A DNA stretch of 64,000 nucleotides from Mitsuokella multacida DSM 20544 (GTDB lineage: Bacteria > Bacillota > Negativicutes > Selenomonadales > Selenomonadaceae): the NCBI RefSeq assembly GCF_000155955.1, contig NZ_GG697141.2, forward strand, positions 1 to 64,000, given 5' to 3'. The translations under genes were made by a program, and so were the position numbers. Under the pieces are notes generated by a model. It had not been told where the DNA came from. It made no database searches and was given only the letters and a program-made list of their open reading frames with translations. Positions 6,787 through 15,562 of this stretch are shown piece by piece (the first letter of the stretch is position 1; every line of letters starts with the position of its first letter).

Positions 6787-8457
6787 ATGATGAATTATCA
6801 GAAGTACAGCAAAGGTTATTTCATGCCGCCGGAGATTGACCTGGAGTGGGCCAAGAAAGATGCCCCAGACCATGCGCCAATCTGGTGCAGCGTCGACCTT
6901 CGCGATGGCAACCAGTCGCTCGTCATCCCGATGAGCCTGGATGAGAAAATGGAATTCTACAAGATGCTCCTCAAAGTCGGCTTCAAGGAAATCGAGATCG
7001 GCTTCCCGGCTGCATCGGAGACGGAGTACGAGTTCCTGCGCCGCCTCGTCGAGGAAGACCTGATCCCGGACGATGTGACGATCCAGGTCCTGACGCAGGC
7101 GCGCGAGCACATCATCCGCAAGACGTTCGATGCCTTGAAGGGCGTCAAGAACGCCATCGTCCACGTCTACAACTCGACTTCTGTTGCACAGCGCCAGCAA
7201 GTCTTCCGCAAGGACAAGGAACAAATCAAGCAGATGGCCGTCGACGGCGCCAAGCTCCTGCAGGAGCTGACGGAAGAAGCCGGTGCGAACTACCGCTTCG
7301 AGTATTCGCCGGAGTCCTTTACGGGCACGGAGCCTGAGTACGCGCTCGAGGTCTGCAACGCTGTCCTCGATGTCTGGAAGCCGACGGCTGACCGCAAGGC
7401 CATCATCAACCTGCCGGCAACGGTCGAGATGAGCATGCCGCACGTCTTTGCGATGCAGGTCGCTTACATGAACAAGCACCTCAAGTACCGCGACAACGTC
7501 GTGCTCTCGCTGCATCCGCACAACGACCGCGGCTGCGGTGTCGCCGATGCGGAGATGGGCATCCTGGCCGGTGCGGACCGCATCGAGGGCACGCTGTTCG
7601 GCAACGGCGAGCGCACGGGCAACGTCGATATCATCACGGTCGGCATGAATATGTTTGCACTCGGCGTCGACCCGGAGCTCGACTTCTCGAACATGCCGGA
7701 GCTCGTCGAGATGTACGAGCGCGTCACGCGCATGCACGTCTCGCCGCGCCAGCCGTATGCCGGCGACCTCGTCTTCGCTGCCTTCTCTGGCTCGCATCAG
7801 GATGCCATTGCGAAGGGCATGCACTGGAAAGAGGAGAAGAATCCGGACAAGTGGACGCTGCCGTACCTCTACATCGACCCGAAGGATGTCGGCCGCGAAT
7901 ACGACGGCGACGTCATCCGCATCAACAGCCAGTCCGGCAAGGGCGGCGTCGGCTTCATCATGGAGCAGAAGTACGGCATCGACATGCCGAAGAAGATGCG
8001 TGAGGACTTCGGCTACTGCGTCAAGGGCGTTTCCGACCACAAGCACAAGGAACTCATGCCGGATGAGATCTACCAGATCTTCCAGGATGAGTACGTCAAC
8101 GTCGATACGCCGTACAAGCTCAACGACTTCCTGCTCCAGAAGGAGCCGGACGGCACGCGCAAGGGCACGGTCGATATCTTCGTCAACGGCGAGCCAAAGA
8201 CCTTCCTCGCGCGCGGCAACGGTCGACTCGACGCCGTCTCCAATGCCCTGCAGGCGAACCTCGACATCACCTACAAGGACCTTACGTACAGCGAGCACGC
8301 GCTGGAAATCGGCCAGAACAGCCGCGCGATGGCCTATATCGGCATCACGAATGAAGACGGCCACATCACCTGGGGCGCCGGCATGGACACGGATATCATC
8401 ACGGCATCCATCCAGGCCCTGATAAGTGCCATCAACCGCATGAAGGCGGGAAAATAA
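6787..8457 (+). CDS. leuA: 2-isopropylmalate synthase
   Basis: LeuA condenses acetyl-CoA with 2-oxoisovalerate, the first committed step of leucine synthesis. The 556-residue protein fits the LeuA type 2 group. It starts the TIM barrel with CSVDLRDGNQSLVIPMS, where the metal-binding Asp follows the R of LRDGNQ, and carries the metal-binding HPHNDRGCGVAD motif near residue 245. A C-terminal LeuA regulatory domain (from about 430) normally binds leucine for feedback inhibition. The ATG at 6787 follows a GGGGAGG site; an upstream in-frame codon at 6706 lies inside the T-box and is rejected. A second ATG follows directly at 6790. No other leu genes are adjacent. Confidence 0.96.
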   Translation: MMNYQKYSKGYFMPPEIDLEWAKKDAPDHAPIWCSVDLRDGNQSLVIPMSLDEKMEFYKMLLKVGFKEIEIGFPAASETEYEFLRRLVEEDLIPDDVTIQVLTQAREHIIRKTFDALKGVKNAIVHVYNSTSVAQRQQVFRKDKEQIKQMAVDGAKLLQELTEEAGANYRFEYSPESFTGTEPEYALEVCNAVLDVWKPTADRKAIINLPATVEMSMPHVFAMQVAYMNKHLKYRDNVVLSLHPHNDRGCGVADAEMGILAGADRIEGTLFGNGERTGNVDIITVGMNMFALGVDPELDFSNMPELVEMYERVTRMHVSPRQPYAGDLVFAAFSGSHQDAIAKGMHWKEEKNPDKWTLPYLYIDPKDVGREYDGDVIRINSQSGKGGVGFIMEQKYGIDMPKKMREDFGYCVKGVSDHKHKELMPDEIYQIFQDEYVNVDTPYKLNDFLLQKEPDGTRKGTVDIFVNGEPKTFLARGNGRLDAVSNALQANLDITYKDLTYSEHALEIGQNSRAMAYIGITNEDGHITWGAGMDTDIITASIQALISAINRMKAGK

Positions 8458-8484
8458 GAGAATAGAAGCAGAGAGCTGCTGACC

Positions 8485-8532
8485 ATGCCCTGCATGCAAA
8501 GTGTCCATCGCTTTGCGCGCAGGGCATTTTTT
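8485..8532 (+). terminator. leuA terminator
   Basis: ATGCCCTGC and GCAGGGCAT pair around an inner helix (GCAAAG with CTTTGC) and are followed by five T. Confidence 0.85.
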
Positions 8533-8591
8533 GTGCCATTCAAGACGGAGAGCAAGGGAAGAACGGACGCTGTGCAGTGATGTGCGTATAC

Positions 8592-8624
8592 AAAAAACGC
8601 TGGTCATCCGACCAGCGTTTTTTT
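8592..8624. terminator. Bidirectional terminator between leuA and the GH13 gene
   Basis: AAAAAACGCTGGTC and its mirror GACCAGCGTTTTTTT form a 10-bp or longer stem with A and T runs on both flanks, so it can stop transcription from either side. It lies 16 nt after the end of the minus-strand GH13 gene. Confidence 0.85.
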
Positions 8625-8639
8625 GTAAGGGGATAGAAA

Positions 8640-10325
8640 TCAGGCGTTGCGGAGCAGCAGGACGCGTGCCTCGTACGGTTGCAGGGCACCCGTCTTGTGG
8701 TTGGCGTAATTGGAGATGAGTTCCTCGCCATCCTTCCCGTCGAACAGGTTGCAGGGGACTTCTTCGCTCGTCCAGTTGCAGGCAATCAGCAGCGTCTCGC
8801 CGCCGAGGTGGCGCGCGAAGGCGTAGGCATTTTGGTCATCTTCTAAGAGCGGTTCGAAGATGCCGTAGACGATGATGGGGTAGGCGTGGCGCAGGCGGAT
8901 GAGCTTCTGGTAGTAGTAGAAGGTGGAGTCCGGGTCCTTGAGCGCGGCCTCGGCGTTGATGGTCTTGTAGTTCGGATTGACGGCGAGCCAGGGCGTGGCG
9001 TCCGTGAAGCCCGCATTCTTGCCGGCCGTCCACTGCATCGGCGTGCGCGCGTTGTCGCGTGCGACCGTGTTGAAGCAGGCGAGCATCGTCTCAGGCGAGA
9101 CCTTCTTCTGCTCGTCGACGTACTGGTGCCAGGCGTTGATCTCCTCGAGGTCCTGGCAGTCGTCGAGGGAGTGGAAGGTCGTGTTCGTCATGCCGAGCTC
9201 TTCACCCTGGTAGATGTAGGGCGTGCCCTTCTGCATGTGCAGGCAGGTCGCGAGCATCTTGGCCGAGAGCACGCGCCACTCGGGGCTGTCATTGCCGAAC
9301 ATCGAGACGCAGCGCGGCTGGTCGTGGTTGTCGAGGTAGAGCGAGTTCCACGCCTTGCCCTCGAGCTCCTGCTGCCACTTGTTGAGGATGGCGCGGACCT
9401 TCGGCATCTGCGGCTTGCCCGTCGTCCACTTGTCGATGACGCTGCCCTTGCCGTTTTCCGGGCCGACGTGCTCGAACTGGAAGACCATGCCGAGTTCCTT
9501 GCCGTCGCTGCGGGCGTACTTCTTGGCTTCGTCGATCGTGACGCCGGCGGCCTCGCCGACCGTCAGCAGGTCGTAGTGCGAGAGCACGCGGTGGTTCATC
9601 TCCTGCAGGAATTCGTGAACGCGCGGCCCGTTGCAGACGTGCGGCGAGAGGTCACCGTAGCCGTCCGCCTTGACTGGGCCGTCCGGGAAGGTCTGGTCCT
9701 TGGAGATCATCGAGATGACGTCCATGCGGAAGCCGTCGATGCCCTTCTCGCACCACCAGTTCATCATGTCGAAGACGGCATCGCGGACCTTCGTGTTCTC
9801 CCAGTTGAGGTCCGGCTGCTTCTTCGAGAAGCAGTGCAGATAATACTGGTCCGTCGCCTCGTCGTACTGCCAGGCCGGGCCGCTGAAATACGACTCCCAG
9901 TTGTTGGGCGCCTTGCCGTCCTTGCCATCCTTCCAGATGTAGAAGTCGCGGTAGGGATTCGTGCGGGACTTGCGGCTCTCGATGAACCAGGCGTGCTCGT
10001 CGGACGTGTGGTTGACGACGAGGTCCATGACGAGCTTGATGCCGGCTTCATGTGCCGCCCTCAAAAGCGTGTCGAAATCTTCCATCGTGCCGAAGTCCTT
10101 CATGATGGCGCGGTAGTCGGAGATGTCATAACCGTTGTCGTCGTTGGGGGACTGGTAGATCGGGGAGAGCCAGATGACGTCGACGCCGAGCTCCTTGAGA
10201 TACGGGATGCGGCGCGTGATGCCCGGCAGGTCGCCGATGCCATCGCCGTTCGAATCCTGGAAACTGCGCGGATAGATCTGATAGATGACGGCCTCTTTCC
10301 ACCAGGCCTTCTGTTCTTCTGCCAT
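8640..10325 (-). CDS. GH13 alpha-glucosidase (oligo-1,6-glucosidase type)
   Basis: This 561-residue cytoplasmic enzyme most resembles GH13 subfamily 31 (oligo-1,6-glucosidase or alpha-glucosidase). The TIM barrel begins with WWKEAVIYQIYPRSFQDSNG, including the NGDGIGD calcium loop near residue 26. The catalytic triad is visible: nucleophile Asp202 (GFRMDVIS), acid/base Glu258 (TVGEAAG) and stabiliser Asp335 (NHDQPR). No signal peptide is present, so it acts on imported isomaltose-, maltose- or sucrose-like oligosaccharides. Trehalose-6-phosphate hydrolase is a near relative, but the GEAAG and NHDQPRCVSMFG contexts favour a neutral glucosidase. The start follows AGGAGG. No sugar transporter is adjacent, which leaves the substrate open. 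Confidence 0.9.
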   Translation of the reverse strand: MAEEQKAWWKEAVIYQIYPRSFQDSNGDGIGDLPGITRRIPYLKELGVDVIWLSPIYQSPNDDNGYDISDYRAIMKDFGTMEDFDTLLRAAHEAGIKLVMDLVVNHTSDEHAWFIESRKSRTNPYRDFYIWKDGKDGKAPNNWESYFSGPAWQYDEATDQYYLHCFSKKQPDLNWENTKVRDAVFDMMNWWCEKGIDGFRMDVISMISKDQTFPDGPVKADGYGDLSPHVCNGPRVHEFLQEMNHRVLSHYDLLTVGEAAGVTIDEAKKYARSDGKELGMVFQFEHVGPENGKGSVIDKWTTGKPQMPKVRAILNKWQQELEGKAWNSLYLDNHDQPRCVSMFGNDSPEWRVLSAKMLATCLHMQKGTPYIYQGEELGMTNTTFHSLDDCQDLEEINAWHQYVDEQKKVSPETMLACFNTVARDNARTPMQWTAGKNAGFTDATPWLAVNPNYKTINAEAALKDPDSTFYYYQKLIRLRHAYPIIVYGIFEPLLEDDQNAYAFARHLGGETLLIACNWTSEEVPCNLFDGKDGEELISNYANHKTGALQPYEARVLLLRNA

Positions 10326-10531
10326 GAATGAATACCTCCTGTGCGTTCGTTTTTCTTGAGATATATCCTGTATTCGCGCTGTTCTTGCCGATTTCCTACG
10401 GGAAAGTGATACAGAATGCGAATCTCGTTCCAGATACCCGTCGCAAAATTTTCTGCGGCAGTTTTCTTTTCGGTGCCTTTTTCCAGATAAGATGATATAA
10501 TGGAATCACATTTTGGCAGAAGGGTGGTTCT
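10326..10531. other. Divergent intergenic region between the GH13 and alpha/beta hydrolase genes
   Basis: About 206 nt that must hold two opposite promoters. A TATAAT lies at 10496-10501 on the plus strand, about 30 nt before the hydrolase start, without a clear -35. I see no convincing pair for the GH13 gene and no operator-like repeat. Confidence 0.4.
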
Positions 10532-11491
10532 ATGAAGAAGATCCTCATATCCTGCCTCTTGACGGCCGTCATCGTGACGGCGGCGCTGGTCATCGAGGCA
10601 GGATATTTTATTGGCAATTACTGCGTGCACTTCGGCCTGGAACGCGGGACGGCGGAGAACCCACAGGAGCCGCCGCGGGCCTATGCGCTCCTGATGCCGC
10701 CGGAGGCGCGGCAGTTCGACAAGCCGAACTACGCCTCGGAGAACTGGAACATCGACTCGGAGGACGGCATCTACCTCGCGGCGACGCATTTCAAGCCGGA
10801 GCGTGAGACGGACAAGTGGGTCATCGTCGTGCACGGCTACGGCTGCACGCAGCAGAATTCCTATTACATTGCCGAGAATTATCTCTCGATGGGCTATCAC
10901 GTGCTGACGCCGGACCTCAGGGCGTCGGGGCTCAGCGGCGGCCGCTACCTGACGCTCGGCTACCGCGAGAGCGAGGACATCGTGCTCTGGGCGAGGAGAA
11001 TCGCGCAGGAAAATCCGCAGGCAAAGATCATCCTGCACGGCGTCTCGATGGGCGCGGCGACGGTCATGATGGCGGCGGGCCGCGAGGACCTGCCGCCAGA
11101 GGTCGTCGCGGTGGTCGAGGACTGCGGCTACACGAATGCGGATGAGCTCATCGCCTTGCAGATGGAGAATTCCTTTGGCCTGCCCTCGTTCCCGGCCATG
11201 AATCTCCTGAACTGGCGCTGCGAGAAAATGGCGGGCTTCAGCCTCAAGGATGCCTCGCCAATTGATGCCGTGCGCCATGCCCGCGTGCCGCTGCTCTTCA
11301 TCCACGGCACGAAGGACACGCTCGTGCCGCCGAACATGGCCGAGAAGCTCTATGCGGCGGCCAATGCCCCGAAGAAGGAGATCCTCATGATCCCCGGAGC
11401 CGTGCACGCGGCCGCGAGCCAGGCCGACCAGCAGACGTACTTCCGGACCATCCGGAAATTCGTACAACCCTATATGGAGGAAAACAAATGA
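10532..11491 (+). CDS. Membrane-anchored alpha/beta hydrolase
   Basis: The 319-residue protein has one N-terminal hydrophobic segment (residues 4-28) and then an alpha/beta-hydrolase fold. Visible landmarks are the oxyanion region VVHGYGCTQ (about 98-106), the nucleophile elbow GVSMGA (Ser near residue 172), a C-terminal acid in HGTKDTLVPP and a late His in GAVHAAA. It resembles the YqkD/FrsA-like group of extracytoplasmic hydrolases; the substrate is unknown. The start follows AGAAGGGTGG. Its stop codon overlaps the dtd start, so the two are translationally coupled. Confidence 0.85.
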   Translation: MKKILISCLLTAVIVTAALVIEAGYFIGNYCVHFGLERGTAENPQEPPRAYALLMPPEARQFDKPNYASENWNIDSEDGIYLAATHFKPERETDKWVIVVHGYGCTQQNSYYIAENYLSMGYHVLTPDLRASGLSGGRYLTLGYRESEDIVLWARRIAQENPQAKIILHGVSMGAATVMMAAGREDLPPEVVAVVEDCGYTNADELIALQMENSFGLPSFPAMNLLNWRCEKMAGFSLKDASPIDAVRHARVPLLFIHGTKDTLVPPNMAEKLYAAANAPKKEILMIPGAVHAAASQADQQTYFRTIRKFVQPYMEENK

Positions 11492-11931
11492 AAGCAGTTG
11501 TGACAAGAGTCCGGGAAGCATCCGTCGAGATTGCGGGGGAGGTCCATGGTGCGATTGACCAGGGATTCCTCGTGCTCTTAGGCGTCGGCCCCGAAGATGA
11601 TGAGGAGACCTGTGACCGGCTGGCCGAGAAGGTCGCGCATGTGCGCGTCTTCTCCGATGAAGCGGGCAAGATGAACCTGAGCATCGACCAGGTCGGTGGC
11701 GCCTTCCTCGTCATCTCGCAGTTCACGCTCTACGCCGACCTCAAGAAGAGGCGCCCCGGCTTCTCGCATGCGGCCAAGCCGGAGCTCGCCGAGCCGCTCT
11801 ACAAGCGCTTCATGGCGGATTTGCGCGCGAAGGGCTTCAGCGTGGAGCACGGTGAGTTCGGCGCTGACATGAAGGTCGCCTCCGTCAACGACGGCCCGGT
11901 GACACTTCTTTTTGATACGGACAACTTATGA
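11488..11931 (+). CDS. dtd: D-aminoacyl-tRNA deacylase
   Basis: DTD removes D-amino acids (and glycine from tRNA-Ala) mischarged onto tRNA. The 147-residue protein has the two family signatures: SQFTL (LVISQFTLYAD, near residue 75) and the GP cis-proline motif NDGPVT near the C-terminus, which build the chiral proofreading site. The N-terminus MKAVVTRVREASVEI is canonical. It overlaps the preceding hydrolase gene by 4 nt and is followed 22 nt later by the M29 aminopeptidase gene. Confidence 0.97.
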   Translation: MKAVVTRVREASVEIAGEVHGAIDQGFLVLLGVGPEDDEETCDRLAEKVAHVRVFSDEAGKMNLSIDQVGGAFLVISQFTLYADLKKRRPGFSHAAKPELAEPLYKRFMADLRAKGFSVEHGEFGADMKVASVNDGPVTLLFDTDNL

Positions 11932-11953
11932 GAATTTGACAGGAGGTAAGGAT

Positions 11954-13183
11954 ATGAAGGATTTACTGCGAGCTTATGCGGACCTCGTCGTGCGCGTGGG
12001 CGTCAATCTGCAGAAGGACCAGATCCTCGTCATCAATGCGCCAATTGAATGCGCGGCGTTTGCGCGCATGATCGCGCAGCAGGCCTTTGCGGCGGGCGCG
12101 CACGATGTCGTCGTGAGCTGGAGTGATGAGCAGCTCGCGCACATCCGCTATGCGGGCGGCAAGAAGGCGCTCTTCACGGAGTTCCCCGAATGGCGGCGCG
12201 CGTTCTACGAGGATTACGCGGCGCAGGGCGCGGCATTCGTCTCGATTGCGGCGCGCGACCCCGAAATCTTCGGCGACATCGACCCGGAGAAGCTCAAGCT
12301 GGCCAATCAGGCGGCCGGCGCGGCGCTCATGGAGTACCGCGAGCGCCTCATGAACAACCGCAACACCTGGTGCGTCGTCTCGGTGCCGACGAAGGGTTGG
12401 GCGAAGAAGGTCTTCCCCGACCTCTCGGAGGATGAGGCCGTCGCACGCCTCTGGCGCGAGATCTATAAGACTGTCCGCGTCGGCGAGGGTATCGACACCA
12501 TCCAGGCATGGCAGGAGCACATCGCCTTCCTGCACAAGGCAGCCGACTTCCTCAATGCGAACGACTTCCAGGAACTCCATTACACGAACGGTCTCGGCAC
12601 GGACCTGACCATCGAGCTGCCAGAAGGACACATCTGGGCGGGCGGCGCCGAGAAGTCGGAGCTAGGCACGGTATTCGCGGCGAACATGCCGACAGAAGAG
12701 GTCTACACGCTGCCGAAGCGCGACGGCGTCAACGGCATCGTCTACGCGACAAAGCCGCTGAACTTCAACGGCAACCTCATCGAGGATTTCTGGCTGCGCT
12801 TCGAGAACGGACGTGTCGTAGACTTCGCTGCGAAGAAGGGCGAGGCCATCCTCAAGGGCCTGATCGAGACGGATGAGGGCTCGCACTTCCTCGGTGAAGT
12901 GGCACTCGTGCCGTACGATTCGCCCATCTCGCAGAGCGGCGTGCTCTTCTACAACACGCTGTTCGACGAGAATGCCGCCTGCCATCTGGCACTCGGCAAG
13001 GCGTATCCGACCTGCCTCAAGGACGGCGAGAAGATGGACAGCGTGACGCTCTTGCAGCACGGCGTCAACGACTCGCTGATGCACGAGGACTTCATGGTCG
13101 GCAGCCGTGACCTCGAGATCGTCGGCACGCGCCGCGACGGCACAAAGGTCCAGGTATTCCATCAGGGCAACTTCGCCTTCTGA
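11954..13183 (+). CDS. ampS: M29 family aminopeptidase
   Basis: This 409-residue cytoplasmic metallo-aminopeptidase is of the AmpS/aminopeptidase T type, which releases N-terminal amino acids with low specificity. Family landmarks seen: the N-terminal VGVNLQKDQILVINAP domain, and metal-ligand segments in the C-terminal half: ELPEGHIWAGG, AANMPTEEVYTLPKRDGVNG, SHFLGEVALV, and a final HEDFMVGSRDLEIVG. The ATG at 11954 has an AGGAGG 7 nt upstream; an earlier in-frame codon at 11912 overlaps dtd and lacks such a site. Position after dtd suggests a small operon for peptide and tRNA quality control. Confidence 0.93.
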   Translation: MKDLLRAYADLVVRVGVNLQKDQILVINAPIECAAFARMIAQQAFAAGAHDVVVSWSDEQLAHIRYAGGKKALFTEFPEWRRAFYEDYAAQGAAFVSIAARDPEIFGDIDPEKLKLANQAAGAALMEYRERLMNNRNTWCVVSVPTKGWAKKVFPDLSEDEAVARLWREIYKTVRVGEGIDTIQAWQEHIAFLHKAADFLNANDFQELHYTNGLGTDLTIELPEGHIWAGGAEKSELGTVFAANMPTEEVYTLPKRDGVNGIVYATKPLNFNGNLIEDFWLRFENGRVVDFAAKKGEAILKGLIETDEGSHFLGEVALVPYDSPISQSGVLFYNTLFDENAACHLALGKAYPTCLKDGEKMDSVTLLQHGVNDSLMHEDFMVGSRDLEIVGTRRDGTKVQVFHQGNFAF

Positions 13184-13215
13184 GGATGGCTTTATCAGAT
13201 CAGGGAGGAGATACA

Positions 13216-13851
13216 ATGATGCAAAGGACTCTCGGTATCCTCATGGCGCTCCTGCTGGCGCTCACGGCGCTGGGCCTGCCGACGGGCCGCTCTGAGGCGG
13301 CAGGGCTGCAGGACAGCGATTTCTCCTGCCGCGGTGTCGCGCTCGGCGCGAGTGAGCAGGAGCTCTTCAAGGCCTGGGGCGAGCCGCTCTTCGACAAGGC
13401 GGAGCGCCGGCAGGGCGTGACGGTCAAGGTCTATGTCTACAAGGACCATTATGAGGCCGCCGTCGACAAGAGCGGCCATGTCGTCGATTTCGTCATCAAG
13501 AACGACCGCTATGAGGCGCGGGGTGGAATCAGGCTCGGCGCGACCTCGTACTGGATCCAGAAGACGTACGGCAAGGCAGAGCGCCAGCGCATCGACGGCA
13601 TGCCGTACTACATCTACACGCGCGAGGGCCATCCGCACGACCACCTGCTGCTCGGCGTCGATGCGCAGGACGGCTACCTGACGTCGATGCGCATCACCTC
13701 GCTGCCGCTGACCGATGAAGAGGCGGAGAAGCGCGCACTCGAGGATGACGCGGAAGAGGGCGCACTCGATCCGCGCTTCGCGGAGAAGGAGATCGACATC
13801 TCCGCTCTCGGGAAGGCGGAGGCGCCAATCCTCAAGGAGGCGCAGCCATGA
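13216..13851 (+). CDS. Exported protein of unknown function
   Basis: I do not recognise a family. The 211-residue product starts with a clear signal peptide (positive start, hydrophobic core LGILMALLLALTALGLP, likely cleavage after SEA). The mature part has two similar blocks, each a FxCRGVALGASEQELFKAWG / GGIRLGATSYWIQKTYG segment followed by a strand rich in Tyr and Val. This resembles the small repeated modules that sense or bind ligands in periplasmic SmpA/OmlA-like proteins, but that is only a resemblance. The C-terminus is acidic. The start is chosen by a GGGAGGAG site. It overlaps the yitT-like gene by 4 nt. Confidence 0.75.
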   Translation: MMQRTLGILMALLLALTALGLPTGRSEAAGLQDSDFSCRGVALGASEQELFKAWGEPLFDKAERRQGVTVKVYVYKDHYEAAVDKSGHVVDFVIKNDRYEARGGIRLGATSYWIQKTYGKAERQRIDGMPYYIYTREGHPHDHLLLGVDAQDGYLTSMRITSLPLTDEEAEKRALEDDAEEGALDPRFAEKEIDISALGKAEAPILKEAQP

Positions 13852-14780
13852 TCCACCTCAAGATGATGCGCCACCGGCTGCTGCGCTACGTCGGCATCAC
13901 GCTGGGCTGCCTAATCGCGAGCTGCTCCATCAACCTGTTCCTCGTGCCGTCGCACCTGCTGACGGGCGGCGCGACGGGCATCGCGATCATCGTCTACTAC
14001 CTGACGCAGCTGCCCATCGGCCTGCAGACCTTCCTCTACAACATCCCGCTGCTCATGGCCGCCTGGAAGACGCTCGGCCATGGCTACACCGTCGACGTCG
14101 TCATCGGCACGGGTATCTTCTCGCTGTGCCTCGACCTCACGCGCTTCCTCAATGCGTACGCGCCAGTCAATGATCTCATGCTCGCCGCCATCTTCGGCGG
14201 CGTCTTCAACGGCATCGGCTACGGCATCGTCTTCCGCATGAACGGCAGCACGGGCGGCTTCGACATCGTCGGCGCCATCGCCAAGAAGTACTACTCGCTC
14301 AACATGGGCGGCGTCATCTTCGCCTTCAACTGCATGATCATGTGCGTGGCGGCGTTCCTGTTCGGCGTGGCCCCCGCGATGTTCACACTGATCTGCATGT
14401 ACATGAACGCGATGGTCACCGACAAGGTCATCGCGGGCTTCAACAGCCGCAAGGCCGTGCTGATCATCTCCGACCGCGCGCAGCAGATCGCGGACGGCAT
14501 CATGGAAGTCGGGCGCGGCGTGACCTTCCTGCACGGGCAGGGCGCCTTCACGCGCAAGGAGCGCAACGTCGTCTTCGTCGTCGTCAAGCTCACGCAGGTC
14601 AGCAAGATTAAGCTCATCGCGCATGCCGTCGACCCGCATGCCTTCATGATCATCATGTCGGCCAACGAGGTCATGGGCCGCGGCTTCAGCGAACCGGGCA
14701 TCGCCTTCCGGCGCTTCATCCACAAGGACAAGAACCAGTTGGTGCACCCGGAGCACCTGCAGTGGCACGATGACCGCTGA
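13848..14780 (+). CDS. YitT family membrane protein (DUF161 and DUF2179)
   Basis: The 310-residue protein has about six membrane segments in residues 12-190, including the family motif LTGGATGIAI and the later MNGSTGGFDIVGAI, then a soluble C-terminal DUF2179 domain (from about residue 200: SRKAVLIISD...GVTFLHGQGAFT...VVVVKLTQ-like) that forms a ferredoxin-like fold. The transport role of the family is not known. The start overlaps the stop of the exported protein, implying coupled translation. Confidence 0.92.
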   Translation: MIHLKMMRHRLLRYVGITLGCLIASCSINLFLVPSHLLTGGATGIAIIVYYLTQLPIGLQTFLYNIPLLMAAWKTLGHGYTVDVVIGTGIFSLCLDLTRFLNAYAPVNDLMLAAIFGGVFNGIGYGIVFRMNGSTGGFDIVGAIAKKYYSLNMGGVIFAFNCMIMCVAAFLFGVAPAMFTLICMYMNAMVTDKVIAGFNSRKAVLIISDRAQQIADGIMEVGRGVTFLHGQGAFTRKERNVVFVVVKLTQVSKIKLIAHAVDPHAFMIIMSANEVMGRGFSEPGIAFRRFIHKDKNQLVHPEHLQWHDDR

Positions 14781-14808
14781 GCATTGATTTTTTACAGGAG
14801 GACTCCTT

Positions 14809-15543
14809 ATGATTGAAATGACCTATCTCTTGAACAGCGGCTTCCTCGTGCGCGTCGGCCGCACGCTGCTCGTCTTCGATGACTTCAAGGACCCGGCGGG
14901 TGCCGTCGACGCGGCCGTGGCAGCTGCCGATTTCGACCACCTCTACTTCTTCGCATCGCACAGCCACTTCGACCACTTCGATGCGCACATCCGGCGCTAC
15001 GAGGCGCAGGCAGACCGCTACATCCTCAGCGATGACATCCGCTGCATGAAGGACTGCAGCGCCTTCAACCCCCAAAAGCTCACGTTCCTCAAACCGTATG
15101 CGAGCTGGCAGGACGATGTCCTCGCGGTCGAATCCTTCGACTCGACCGACCTCGGCACCTCGTTTTGCGTCACGCTCAAAGAGGAAGGCACGACCATCTT
15201 CCACGCCGGCGACTTCAATTGGTGGGACTGGACGGGGGAGCCAGCCGAGCAGCGGAAGCTCGCGGAGAACGCCTTCCGCAAGCAGATGAAGAAGCTCGAG
15301 GGGTTAGAAGCAGACGTCGCATTCTTCCCCGTCGACGGCCGCATGGGGCCGAGGCTCGACAAGGGGGCCAAGGTCTTCTGTGCTGAGACAGAAATCCGCG
15401 CACTCGTCACGATGCATTCCATCGGTTATTCGGCCTGGCAGCCGCCGGCGGGCTTTTTCGCGCCGGGCCGCGAGATTCCCGTCTGGTCGCCGCGCAAGTC
15501 GGGCGAAAAGAATTGCCTCAAAGACGGCAGACTATTGAAATGA
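14809..15543 (+). CDS. MBL-fold metallo-hydrolase
   Basis: The 244-residue cytoplasmic protein has the metallo-beta-lactamase fold with the metal motif SHSHFDHF near residue 51 (HxHxDH), a second His in FHAGDFNWWDW near residue 140, and a late His in VTMHSIGYS. It is close to the UlaG-like or hypothetical MBL hydrolases whose substrates are unknown. It has its own GGAGGA ribosome site, 28 nt after the yitT-like gene, and the cyclophilin gene follows after 19 nt. Confidence 0.88.
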   Translation: MIEMTYLLNSGFLVRVGRTLLVFDDFKDPAGAVDAAVAAADFDHLYFFASHSHFDHFDAHIRRYEAQADRYILSDDIRCMKDCSAFNPQKLTFLKPYASWQDDVLAVESFDSTDLGTSFCVTLKEEGTTIFHAGDFNWWDWTGEPAEQRKLAENAFRKQMKKLEGLEADVAFFPVDGRMGPRLDKGAKVFCAETEIRALVTMHSIGYSAWQPPAGFFAPGREIPVWSPRKSGEKNCLKDGRLLK

Positions 15544-15562
15544 CAGGAGAGGATAGGGTAAA